Shown one piece after another: positions 1 through 6,205 of a stretch of DNA of 7,063 nucleotides (positions are counted from its first letter, which is position 1; each line of letters starts with the position of its first letter). The position numbers were made by a program, and so were the translations under genes. The notes beneath the pieces were generated by a model that worked only from the letters and a program-made list of their open reading frames with translations, made no database searches and was not told where the DNA came from. Origin of the DNA: Methanomicrobia archaeon (lineage in GTDB: Archaea > Methanobacteriota_B > Thermococci > Methanofastidiosales > B48-G16); assembly GCA_023133315.1 (NCBI GenBank), contig JAGLWR010000058.1, forward strand, positions 1 to 7,063, read 5' to 3'.

Positions 1-680
1 ACTTCTTCCTTAACTTCTTTAGGTTTTTCTTTTACTTCTTCCTTAACTTCTTCTTTAATACTTGTATCTTCTTCTTTATCTTCTTTTTCCTCAATGAGGT
101 ATATTTCATCTGGTAAAACGACATTAGGAGGCATTATCTTAACAGTAACACCCATAACGCCAAGTTTTAATCGTGCTATTGAATATCCCCGATCTACGAG
201 TCTCTGGGCGGGTTCCCCGCACTTCTTGAGATATCCAGTTGTAAATCTGACAGTTCTTGATCTCTGGCCAGAGAGTTTTCCTGAGATTACTATCTCCACT
301 CCTTTAGCTCCTGCATCCATTATTCTTCTCGAAATCTTATACGCTGTCCTTCTGTAGTGGTACCCCCTCTCAAGATCAGACGCAGTTCTATGAGCCATAA
401 CATCAGCATTTAACTCCGGATTTTTGATTTCTTCTACTTCGATTTGTGGATTTTCGATAGAAAACTTTTCTCCAAGATCTTTTGTTAACTCTCTTATAGA
501 TCTGCCTTTTCTTCCGATCACTATGCCAGGAGTTTCTACCTTTACTATTATCCTCGTTCCCAGGGGGCCCCTCTTTATATCAACTCCACCGTATCCAGCC
601 CTCTCTAAAGACTTGGCCAAGTATTCACTGATAGATGCATTTTTAATATTTTCCTCTATGATCTTTCTTTCAATTACCAT
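1..680 (-). CDS. rps3: Small ribosomal subunit protein uS3 (archaeal S3), 3' end outside the window
   Basis: uS3 sits in the head of the 30S subunit at the mRNA entry channel and binds 16S rRNA. I translated the minus strand from ATG at 680; 226 codons are visible before the window ends, without a stop. The N-terminal KH (type II) domain carries the RNA-binding loop G56-R57-K58-G59 in the context VIGRKGRSI. The C-terminal S3 domain contains the archaeal stretch KKCGEPAQRLV and GVMGVTVKIMPP. From about residue 197 the protein leaves the conserved fold and becomes a Glu/Lys tail with repeated EEVKE units that is still open at base 1. The start overlaps the uL22 stop by one base (TAATG), and GGAGG at 692-688 lies 7 bases upstream, inside the last uL22 codons, so translation is probably coupled. 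Family assignment is certain; full length is unknown. Confidence 0.97.
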   Translation of the reverse strand, partial: MVIERKIIEENIKNASISEYLAKSLERAGYGGVDIKRGPLGTRIIVKVETPGIVIGRKGRSIRELTKDLGEKFSIENPQIEVEEIKNPELNADVMAHRTASDLERGYHYRRTAYKISRRIMDAGAKGVEIVISGKLSGQRSRTVRFTTGYLKKCGEPAQRLVDRGYSIARLKLGVMGVTVKIMPPNVVLPDEIYLIEEKEDKEEDTSIKEEVKEEVKEKPKEVKEE

Positions 681-1129
681 TATACTTCCTCCACCACTAT
701 CTCTATATTTGTCGTATACTCATTGAACGGTGTTGCCCTCCCATATGCCCTGGGAATCCAACCAGGAATAACGAGACCTTTATAAGCAGAGATATGAACG
801 ATTCTCAGTTTATCTAGATCCAGTCCTTTATACTCTGCGTTTGATTCGATTTCTTTTAGAAGTTTTAAAATTCTCTTAGAGGCTTTTACAGGATATCTTC
901 CCGTATCCCATTTATACAATTTCTTGTGTCCCATCTTTTTTCTGTATCTTTTAAAGGGTACAGCTCTCTTCATTTCAATTACTTCTTCCAAATATTTTTT
1001 AGCGTGACTCAATCTCTTCTCTCTAAGCTCCCGGCAAATTTCTCTTGCATGCTTTGGAGATATCCTGAGATTTTTACCAAAGGTTTTTGCAATCTTCAAT
1101 TCATCCTCGAACTTTACAGAGTATCCCAT
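680..1129 (-). CDS. rpl22: Large ribosomal subunit protein uL22 (archaeal L22)
   Basis: uL22 binds 23S rRNA and lines the peptide exit tunnel of the 50S subunit with a long beta-hairpin. The 149-residue product has the usual archaeal length. It starts MGYSVKF, has the helical core with ISPKHAREICRELR, and ends with the hairpin that includes GRYPVKASKRILKLL and the loop VIPGWIPRAYGRATPF. The ATG at 1129 follows the uS19 TGA by 4 bases; the Shine-Dalgarno AAGGTGAT includes that TGA. The TAA stop shares its last A with the ATG of uS3. Both junctions fit translational coupling within one operon. Nothing in the protein looks unusual. Confidence 0.97.
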   Translation of the reverse strand: MGYSVKFEDELKIAKTFGKNLRISPKHAREICRELREKRLSHAKKYLEEVIEMKRAVPFKRYRKKMGHKKLYKWDTGRYPVKASKRILKLLKEIESNAEYKGLDLDKLRIVHISAYKGLVIPGWIPRAYGRATPFNEYTTNIEIVVEEV

Positions 1130-1133
1130 TGGA

Positions 1134-1541
1134 TCACCTTAATGGTACATACAGCGAAGATTTCGTAGCTCCCACTCCTGGAGCTGAATGTTTGACCAGC
1201 CTTCTTGTCAGCGCAAATTCGCCAAGATAATGCCCTATCATCTCAGGGAGTATCTTGATAGTTTTAAATCCGTTACCTTGATGGATACCTATCTTAAGCC
1301 CCACCATCTCAGGTAGAATTATCATGTCTCTGGAATGTGTTTTTACGATCATTTCTTTTCCATCTTTCAAGGCTTTCTTCGCTTCTTTTATTCTTGTCAT
1401 AAGCTTTTTCTGTCTCTCAGGGAAATCTCTCTTCAATGTTCTCCTTTTCCTTGAAGGAAGCAGAGTAATAAACTTGTCTATCGCCATTTTTTCAAGTTCT
1501 TTCATTGGATATCCTCTATAAGTAAACTCTTTTTTAGCCAT
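1134..1541 (-). CDS. rps19: Small ribosomal subunit protein uS19 (archaeal S19)
   Basis: uS19 lies in the 30S head next to uS13 and contacts the A-site tRNA and the inter-subunit bridge. The 135-residue product begins MAKKEFTYRGYP and carries the family signature in its C-terminal half: KTHSRDMIILPEMVGLKIG, then PEMIGHYLGEFALTRR, HSAPGVGATKSS and the end YVPLR. The frame is open 42 codons further upstream to 1667, but that stretch lies antiparallel to nothing and inside the uL2 coding region. The ATG at 1541 is the right start because GAGGAG in the last uL2 codons precedes it at good spacing and the protein then has family length. One base separates it from the uL2 stop. Confidence 0.97.
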   Translation of the reverse strand: MAKKEFTYRGYPMKELEKMAIDKFITLLPSRKRRTLKRDFPERQKKLMTRIKEAKKALKDGKEMIVKTHSRDMIILPEMVGLKIGIHQGNGFKTIKILPEMIGHYLGEFALTRRLVKHSAPGVGATKSSLYVPLR

Positions 1542-1542
1542 T

Positions 1543-2250
1543 TTATCTCCTCTTTCCAGTCCTTTTTGCAGATATGAGCCCAACTTTTCTTCCCGGTGGC
1601 CTATCTCGGGAAACTGTGGAGGGTCTCCCAATGTGCTGATGTCCGCCTCCGCCGAATGGGTGATCAACTACATTCATAGCTACCCCAGAAACTCTAAAGA
1701 ATGCTCCGGCTTTGCTTCTGTATGCATGATACTTTTTACCAGCTTTCACAAAAGGCTTATCTTTCCTCCCCCCTCCAGCTACAATTCCTATTGTGGCTCT
1801 GCATTCAGATTTAAATTGTTTCATTACACCAGAAGGTAATTGGATAATACATTCACCTTCTTTTTTTGATATTAACGTTGCAGAACTTCCAGACGATCGT
1901 ATAAGCTTGCCTCCATCCCCTGGAGTTATTTCAATGTTGTGGAGAGGAGTTCCTTCAGGCACGTTTTTCAGAGGAAGTGTATTTCCTATTCTTATCGGTG
2001 CATTTTCGCCTATGCATATTCTTTCACCGGTCTTTAGCGATTCCGGAGCCAATATAAATCCTTTCTTTCCAGTTTCAAACTTTATTTTTGCCAAAGGTGC
2101 GGTTCTCGCTGAATCAAAGATTATATCGATAACTTTTCCGTGTAAAGATTTATCAGCTTTCGGGTAGTTGATTTTATATTTGTATCTATGAGAAGGTGCT
2201 TTATACACCACACTACTTCCCTTTCTCTGAGATCGTGTTCTATGACCCAT
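1543..2250 (-). CDS. rpl2: Large ribosomal subunit protein uL2 (archaeal L2)
   Basis: uL2 binds 23S rRNA near the peptidyl transferase centre and is needed for subunit association. The 235-residue product matches archaeal length and is shorter at the N-terminus than bacterial L2. It has the OB-fold and SH3-like body with GKVIDIIFDSARTAPLAKI, the stretch EGTPLHNIEITPGDGGKLIRS and, near the end, NVVDHPFGGGGHQH, which contains the conserved histidine studied in bacterial L2 (His229 in E. coli numbering, from general knowledge). The C-terminus is the usual basic GRKVGLISAKRTGKRR. The ATG directly follows the uL23 stop (TAAATG), with GGGGTG as Shine-Dalgarno. Its own last codons carry the ribosome binding site for uS19. 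Confidence 0.98.
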   Translation of the reverse strand: MGHRTRSQRKGSSVVYKAPSHRYKYKINYPKADKSLHGKVIDIIFDSARTAPLAKIKFETGKKGFILAPESLKTGERICIGENAPIRIGNTLPLKNVPEGTPLHNIEITPGDGGKLIRSSGSSATLISKKEGECIIQLPSGVMKQFKSECRATIGIVAGGGRKDKPFVKAGKKYHAYRSKAGAFFRVSGVAMNVVDHPFGGGGHQHIGRPSTVSRDRPPGRKVGLISAKRTGKRR

Positions 2251-2511
2251 TTAGAACACCCCTATCTTTGTGGCGACTTCATCCGCAAGGTACTCTTCTT
2301 TTAACCTCACATACGCTTTCTTTCTTCCGTCTGGAAGGATCATCGTATTTATCTCAGCTACTTCAACTTCGTAGAGCTCTTCAACAGCTTTTTTGATCTC
2401 CAGTTTTTTAGCGGTTCTTCTTACTATAAAAGCAAGTTTATTTTCATTTTCCATCATTGTAACATTTTTTTCTGTAATAAGAGGGTGGGTGAGAATATCA
2501 TAAGGATCCAT
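2251..2511 (-). CDS. rpl23: Large ribosomal subunit protein uL23 (archaeal L23)
   Basis: uL23 sits at the exit of the peptide tunnel and is the docking site for the signal recognition particle and other nascent-chain factors. The 86-residue product is the short archaeal form, without the bacterial extension loop. It starts MDPYDILTHPLITEKNVTMM, and then has FIVRRTAKKLEIKKAVEELY and an ending KAYVRLKEEYLADEVATKIG. The ATG at 2511 abuts the uL4 TAA (TAAATG); GGGGGTG a few bases upstream in the last uL4 codons is the Shine-Dalgarno. The same arrangement is repeated at the uL2 junction, which supports coupled translation of the cluster. Confidence 0.98.
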   Translation of the reverse strand: MDPYDILTHPLITEKNVTMMENENKLAFIVRRTAKKLEIKKAVEELYEVEVAEINTMILPDGRKKAYVRLKEEYLADEVATKIGVF

Positions 2512-3285
2512 TTATACACCCCCAAAAAGAGAATCTAATTCTTTAAAAGCAGAACGTGTCCAGATCACGAGACGTCCTGGTTGAGCTCCAGGAGCAAGAT
2601 ACTCGGCTCCGAGATTTTTCACCTGTACGATGTCAATACCAGGATGATTTCTCGCCCCATAAAAAATACCCAAATTTTTGGATATAACTATCAAAGGGCC
2701 TTTTTTTCTTTTATATTTTCTTCCTCTCATCTTTCCTTTTCCCGCTCTTATCTTTTTCTTTTTAGCTCTGAGGATATCGTCCCATACGCCCAAGCTTTTA
2801 AATATCTCTCTTGTTTCTGATGTCTTCTTCACTTTTTCAAGCTTATCTTCTATAACTAAAGGTAATTCTTTTACATTATTTATTTTATGACCTCTGGCAA
2901 GAACAGCATTTCTGTCTGACGTAAAAGCTATAGCAGAAGCTATGGCAAATCTTCTCTCTTTTTTGTTTATCTTTTCTTTGTATTTTTTTTCGACTTTAGG
3001 AGGGAAGGCCTTTCTTCCACCGACAGCAGAAGTTACAAAGGCTGCTCTTCTCGGACCTGATTTCATCCTCGGCACCCTCGATATCCCTCTATTTTTACCG
3101 GGCGACTCTGCAGATGTCCTTTTTCCAGCTTCTATATACGTTCCATAAGGCTGGATCCTGTGAGTAATACTTGCCAGAACTGCCCTTTTTATTAAATCTT
3201 CCCTCTTTTTAGTACCAAATACACTTGGAAGTTCAATTTTTCCGATGATTTCACCTTCCAAAGAATAAACGTTAAGTTTGGACAT
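2512..3285 (-). CDS. rpl4: Large ribosomal subunit protein uL4 (archaeal L4)
   Basis: uL4 binds 23S rRNA domain I and sends a long loop into the peptide exit tunnel. The 257-residue product has archaeal/eukaryotic features: the N-terminal strand MSKLNVYSLEGEIIGKIELP, the tunnel loop region with YGTYIEAGKRTSAESPGKNR and GISRVPRMKSG, the basic patch KKKKIRAGKGKMRGRKYKRK, and a C-terminal domain with HPGIDIVQVKNLGAEYLAPG and RLVIWTRSAFKEL. The ATG follows the uL3 TAA directly, with GGGTGGAT as Shine-Dalgarno. In E. coli L4 is the autogenous regulator of the S10 operon; whether the archaeal protein acts on the leader upstream of uL3 here is not known and would be inference. Confidence 0.98.
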   Translation of the reverse strand: MSKLNVYSLEGEIIGKIELPSVFGTKKREDLIKRAVLASITHRIQPYGTYIEAGKRTSAESPGKNRGISRVPRMKSGPRRAAFVTSAVGGRKAFPPKVEKKYKEKINKKERRFAIASAIAFTSDRNAVLARGHKINNVKELPLVIEDKLEKVKKTSETREIFKSLGVWDDILRAKKKKIRAGKGKMRGRKYKRKKGPLIVISKNLGIFYGARNHPGIDIVQVKNLGAEYLAPGAQPGRLVIWTRSAFKELDSLFGGV

Positions 3286-4257
3286 TTATCCACCCTGTTG
3301 AGATTTTGTAGAGATAAAAGTTATTTTTGGGGCTCCTTTTGGGAGATGGATAGGTTCTCTTATACACGCTCTCATCCTGACTAACCTTTTTTTGCTGCCG
3401 GGAATACCTCCCTTCACGATAGCATACTCGTTCTTTAAAACCCCATAATTCAAAAAACCCCCTTTTGGTGTTATGTCCTGAGAATCGATCTTTAAAATTC
3501 TTTTGTTATACTCCGTCCTCTTGCTATAACCCATCTGTCCTGCCATGGGCACTGTCCACATAGTTTTTCTAGGTTTCCATGGGCCTATACTACCCACATG
3601 CCTTCGTGCATCATTTGTTTTTCGACTCTGAATTTTAATGCCCCACCTCTTCACCTGTCCCTGAAATCCCTTTCCTTTTGTAATGGCTATTACATCGATA
3701 TAATCTCCGTCATTGAAAACTTCTTTAATGCCGATCTCTTTCCCAAGGATACTCATGCAGTATTTTATTTTCTCTTCTACAATCTTTCCACCGACACCCA
3801 TCTCTATTATTTCAGGTTTCTTTTTGAACCCCACTCTTCGTGGTATCGTCGTTGCTATGATCCTCACGTCATCAGGATCTAACGTATCAACACTCACTTC
3901 TTTCTTTTTTTTGGGTATGCTGATCTTCCTTTCCACATCCTTGATTGGCTCTGCCCATAAGTCCTTTAATACCTTTCCTCTTCTGTAGAACCGTACGCCT
4001 GCTATGTATATGGGTGGAGTCTCTACTACCGTTACGGGAATCTGCAACTCCTTCCCCCTTGTAATCGCATGCACTCTATCATCTACTTTAAACACGTGTG
4101 TCATCCCTGCTTTATATCCAGGAAAGTCCAAAAGCTTGCATTTTTCGATCTTCGGCCAACTACTTATCCTCGGATAAATTCTCTTTGCTCTTTTTCTCGG
4201 ACTGTAAGCAAGCGATCCTCTTCGCGGCCTGTGACGTTTTCCACTAGACGTACCCAT
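3286..4257 (-). CDS. rpl3: Large ribosomal subunit protein uL3 (archaeal L3), first gene of the operon
   Basis: uL3 is an early-binding 23S rRNA protein whose central extension reaches the peptidyl transferase centre. The 323-residue product is the long archaeal/eukaryotic form. It has the N-terminal tail HRPRRGSLAYSPRKRAKR, then FPGYKAGMTHVF, a central segment TKGKGFQGQVKRWGIKIQSR followed by GSIGPWKPRKTMWTVPMAGQ and RTEYNKRIL, and a C-terminal part with RMRACIREP. The start is the ATG at 4257: GGAGG at 4270-4266 precedes it by 8 bases. A TTG five codons upstream overlaps that Shine-Dalgarno and has none of its own, so I reject it. The gene lies about 105 bases behind a likely promoter and leads the ribosomal cluster. 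Confidence 0.97.
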   Translation of the reverse strand: MGTSSGKRHRPRRGSLAYSPRKRAKRIYPRISSWPKIEKCKLLDFPGYKAGMTHVFKVDDRVHAITRGKELQIPVTVVETPPIYIAGVRFYRRGKVLKDLWAEPIKDVERKISIPKKKKEVSVDTLDPDDVRIIATTIPRRVGFKKKPEIIEMGVGGKIVEEKIKYCMSILGKEIGIKEVFNDGDYIDVIAITKGKGFQGQVKRWGIKIQSRKTNDARRHVGSIGPWKPRKTMWTVPMAGQMGYSKRTEYNKRILKIDSQDITPKGGFLNYGVLKNEYAIVKGGIPGSKKRLVRMRACIREPIHLPKGAPKITFISTKSQQGG

Positions 4258-4280
4258 AACTCTAACCTCCAATAATCTGG

Positions 4281-4314
4281 AAAAATGAAGGATGATACCT
4301 CTTTTACATCATCC
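4281..4314 (-). terminator. Hairpin plus T-run in the uL3 leader (possible attenuator)
   Basis: On the minus strand a perfect 7-bp stem GGATGAT/ATCATCC (4314-4308 with 4296-4290) encloses an 11-base loop and is followed at once by TTCATTTTT (4289-4281). This has the shape of an intrinsic terminator. It lies downstream of the likely uL3 promoter and upstream of the uL3 Shine-Dalgarno, so it is either a conditional stop in the leader or the terminator for read-through from the FKBP gene. The stem has only three G-C pairs and a large loop, so function is uncertain. Confidence 0.4.
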
Positions 4315-4337
4315 CTGGATAATCCTGTGTATTAGCT

Positions 4338-4364
4338 TCATATGCTTTTTATATGCTCAGCCAT
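4338..4364 (-). CDS. Possible 8-codon leader ORF (MAEHIKSI)
   Basis: ATG at 4364 opens an eight-codon frame MAEHIKSI that ends in TGA at 4340-4338, before the uL3 leader hairpin. GGAG (4376-4373) lies 8 bases upstream, but the predicted transcription start, about 26 bases after the TATA centre, falls almost on this ATG. The reading frame would then be leaderless. A frame this short often arises by chance; no homology argument is possible. Confidence 0.2.
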   Translation of the reverse strand: MAEHIKSI

Positions 4365-4384
4365 TTTACTTTCTCCAGAACGTC

Positions 4385-4399
4385 TTTAAATACCTTTCG
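4385..4399 (-). promoter_or_regulatory. BRE/TATA promoter of the ribosomal protein operon
   Basis: The minus strand reads CGAAAGG followed by TATTTAAA (4399-4393 and 4392-4385). This is a purine-rich TFB recognition element directly in front of a TATA box, as expected for a strong archaeal promoter. Transcription would start near 4366-4360, giving a leader of roughly 105 bases before uL3. Its position 30 bases behind the FKBP stop codon indicates that the ribosomal genes have their own promoter. Confidence 0.7.
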
Positions 4400-4400
4400 T

Positions 4401-4416
4401 TCATAACTTCTTATGA
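4401..4416. promoter_or_regulatory. 16-bp dyad TCATAA-N4-TTATGA next to the BRE
   Basis: A perfect inverted repeat with 6-base arms (TCATAA/TTATGA) and a 4-base centre ends one base before the BRE of the operon promoter and begins 5 bases after the FKBP stop codon. The minus-strand copy would give a small GAAG tetraloop hairpin but no T-run follows, so it is not a convincing terminator. Its place around -40 to -55 suits a regulator binding site. No known regulator motif was recognised. Confidence 0.4.
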
Positions 4417-4421
4417 GCTTA

Positions 4422-6140
4422 TTAGGTCATATGCTTTCTGATCTCCACAATTTTAACTTCGAATATCAATATCTCTCCAGCCAGAGAATGGTTGGCATCT
4501 ACTATAACCTCTCTTTCGGATATCTCAATTATTGTACCTATACCCTTTTCTGTATACATCGTGTCTCCAACATTAAAATCTTTTTTATCCAAGGTTACAA
4601 TGAATTTTCCATCTTCTTCTCTCGCAGTTGCAGTGCCGTATGATGTGTTTACTTTCGATCCGAAAATTCGTTCGTATGTAAAACTTTCTTCAGTTTCGTT
4701 AACGAGTTTTGCTTCGAAATATTTCAGAGATATTTCCTCATTAACAGTTTTCTGTTTTATTTTGACATCTCCTTCTGGCGTTATCTCCAGAATATCCGCT
4801 TTTCCGTACTTTGTATTAATTTCCATCCCTGTTACCGGTTGACCATATCTTTCTATGAATTCTTTTTGCGGAATAACTCTTTCTTTTATTATCGTTTCTT
4901 CTATGGGAACTTCGTCCACTATTTTTATATGAATTATCCTTTCTTCGTCATACTCTCCATATGCTTCTTCAGGGCTGAGTTTTATCGTTTTTTCTTCACC
5001 TGTCTTCATTCCTATAAGCTGTTCTTCAAACACTGATAACAGTTCTCCCGCGTTTACATATGCTATTTTCAATGGAGTGTATTCATCTCGTTTCTGGAAG
5101 ATCTCTGCTTTTTTTGTGGAATTATCATCTGCAATCTCTCTATACGTTGTATCAAATACGTCTCCGTTCTCAAGTTTTCCTACATAGTCGATAAGAACCT
5201 GATCTCCTTCTTCAATGATCCATTCTTTATCAGATTTTACCACTTCCTCTATTTTTGCTTTGATTTTTATATATTTCAATATTTTAATTTTTATTTTATC
5301 CTCCATTAGATCCACGATCTCTACAGGCAAATACTGAGTATTTATACTTGAGAGAACAATTGTTCCAATTTCTGGATTATGTTTAATATAAATCTTGTTT
5401 TCTTCTTTGTTTATCTCTTCAACGACAGCCTTCCCATATTTCGAATAGAATTCTTCTCCCACATTTGAAACAAACTCTATATAAACATTCTCTTCGTCTA
5501 TCTTAGCTACTACCATCTTTCCAAAGATTGTATCTATTATTTCACCTTCTTTGGGTGTTTTAAAAGATTGGGTAAACTGTGATATGGGTATAGACGCATT
5601 TAGATCCATACTTTCGATTCTTTCAACTTCCATAATTTCGGGAAGATCATAGTAGGGAGCTGGATCTCCACTTACGAAAGCATCCTCACTTCTGATGTTA
5701 GATTCTACAATGTCTCCAATTTTTTTGCCCAAGAATTTCGTATCTATCTTTTCCAATCCTCTTCCAAGGCCTCTACCATGCACATATCCCACTTCATAGG
5801 TAAAGGGACGGTATCTATGGGAATCATCCAGTTTCGTTTCCCAGGTAGCGTTTTCATCAAGAATGGTAGAAAGGAACATATCTCCATTTTCATAGACACA
5901 GATAAAATTTATCGTTATAGTATCCCCCAATCCAACAGTATTCTCCCACTCTTTCTTTACGCCATAGTAATTATAAAAGAGAAAACAACAGAGAACTATT
6001 ATACAAACTATCAAACTTGAGTAGATGATCTTCCTTTTCCGATAAAGAAAACTCCTCTGACGCTTTTTTCTCTCCATCTTCATCTGTAACTTTGTTTTTC
6101 TCTCTTTTTTTCTCTTTAGTTTATCTTTTTTCTTTGCCAC
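4422..6140 (-). CDS. Membrane-anchored tandem SlyD/FKBP-type peptidyl-prolyl cis-trans isomerase
   Basis: A 572-residue protein, probably a folding helper outside the membrane. Residues 1-37 are very basic (21 Lys/Arg, 3 Asp/Glu), residues 38-56 form one membrane segment, and the rest should be extracytoplasmic by the positive-inside rule. FKBP unit 1 (about 68-263) is degenerate: Tyr26 and Asp37 of FKBP12 correspond to F79 and L90. FKBP unit 2 (about 308-565) keeps Y319, F329-D330 (in GDVFDTT), the GELLSVF stretch (F371 for Trp59) and SPEEAYG with Y394. It closes with DANHSLAG, the SlyD family ending. Between core halves lie insert-in-flap-like hairpins, five in total (about 199-223, 228-254, 438-463, 494-518, 525-549). 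Start is GTG at 6140 with AGGTGATC upstream; an ATG two bases earlier is out of frame and closes after eight codons. Usual archaeal SlyD-like FKBPs are about 150-250 residues and soluble, so this one is large. Confidence 0.85.
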   Translation of the reverse strand: MAKKKDKLKRKKERKTKLQMKMERKKRQRSFLYRKRKIIYSSLIVCIIVLCCFLFYNYYGVKKEWENTVGLGDTITINFICVYENGDMFLSTILDENATWETKLDDSHRYRPFTYEVGYVHGRGLGRGLEKIDTKFLGKKIGDIVESNIRSEDAFVSGDPAPYYDLPEIMEVERIESMDLNASIPISQFTQSFKTPKEGEIIDTIFGKMVVAKIDEENVYIEFVSNVGEEFYSKYGKAVVEEINKEENKIYIKHNPEIGTIVLSSINTQYLPVEIVDLMEDKIKIKILKYIKIKAKIEEVVKSDKEWIIEEGDQVLIDYVGKLENGDVFDTTYREIADDNSTKKAEIFQKRDEYTPLKIAYVNAGELLSVFEEQLIGMKTGEEKTIKLSPEEAYGEYDEERIIHIKIVDEVPIEETIIKERVIPQKEFIERYGQPVTGMEINTKYGKADILEITPEGDVKIKQKTVNEEISLKYFEAKLVNETEESFTYERIFGSKVNTSYGTATAREEDGKFIVTLDKKDFNVGDTMYTEKGIGTIIEISEREVIVDANHSLAGEILIFEVKIVEIRKHMT

Positions 6141-6171
6141 ATGATCACCTAATTACAAGATTATTACTATA

Positions 6172-6186
6172 CATAAAAACTTTGTT
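6172..6186 (-). promoter_or_regulatory. Probable promoter of the FKBP gene
   Basis: The minus strand reads AACAAAG (6186-6180) then TTTTTATG (6179-6172), a purine-rich BRE followed by a TATA-like box. Start of transcription would fall near 6150, giving a leader of only about 10 bases that begins at the Shine-Dalgarno. The 65-base gap between the ASCH stop (6206) and the FKBP start holds this and a weak 4-bp hairpin (6188-6198); no clear terminator for the ASCH gene was seen. Confidence 0.45.
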
Positions 6187-6205
6187 CTGTGAAACACAAT
6201 TTAAA

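Noticed and set aside
678..692. Identical 15-base GGAGGAAGTATAATG at the starts of uS3 and of the ASCH gene as a shared regulatory element
   Set aside because: It is a near-ideal ribosome binding site plus ATG, so chance and selection for initiation explain the match; no flanking similarity is seen.
1542..1667. N-terminal extension of uS19 to an upstream ATG (42 extra codons)
   Set aside because: It lies within the uL2 coding region, has no homology to uS19, and the ATG at 1541 has a good Shine-Dalgarno and gives family length.
4258..4272. TTG start for uL3 five codons upstream
   Set aside because: The TTG is part of the Shine-Dalgarno region of the ATG at 4257 and has no ribosome binding site of its own.
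94..4275. Plus-strand open frames opposite the ribosomal genes
   Set aside because: They are antisense shadows of conserved minus-strand genes, with no ribosome binding sites or recognisable protein features.
6140..6142. ATG two bases before the GTG start of the FKBP gene
   Set aside because: It is out of frame and closes after eight codons; the GTG frame encodes the full protein.
6188..6198. Small hairpin TGTG-AAA-CACA after the ASCH gene as a terminator
   Set aside because: Only four base pairs, and the T-run follows about ten bases later and is better explained as the FKBP TATA box.
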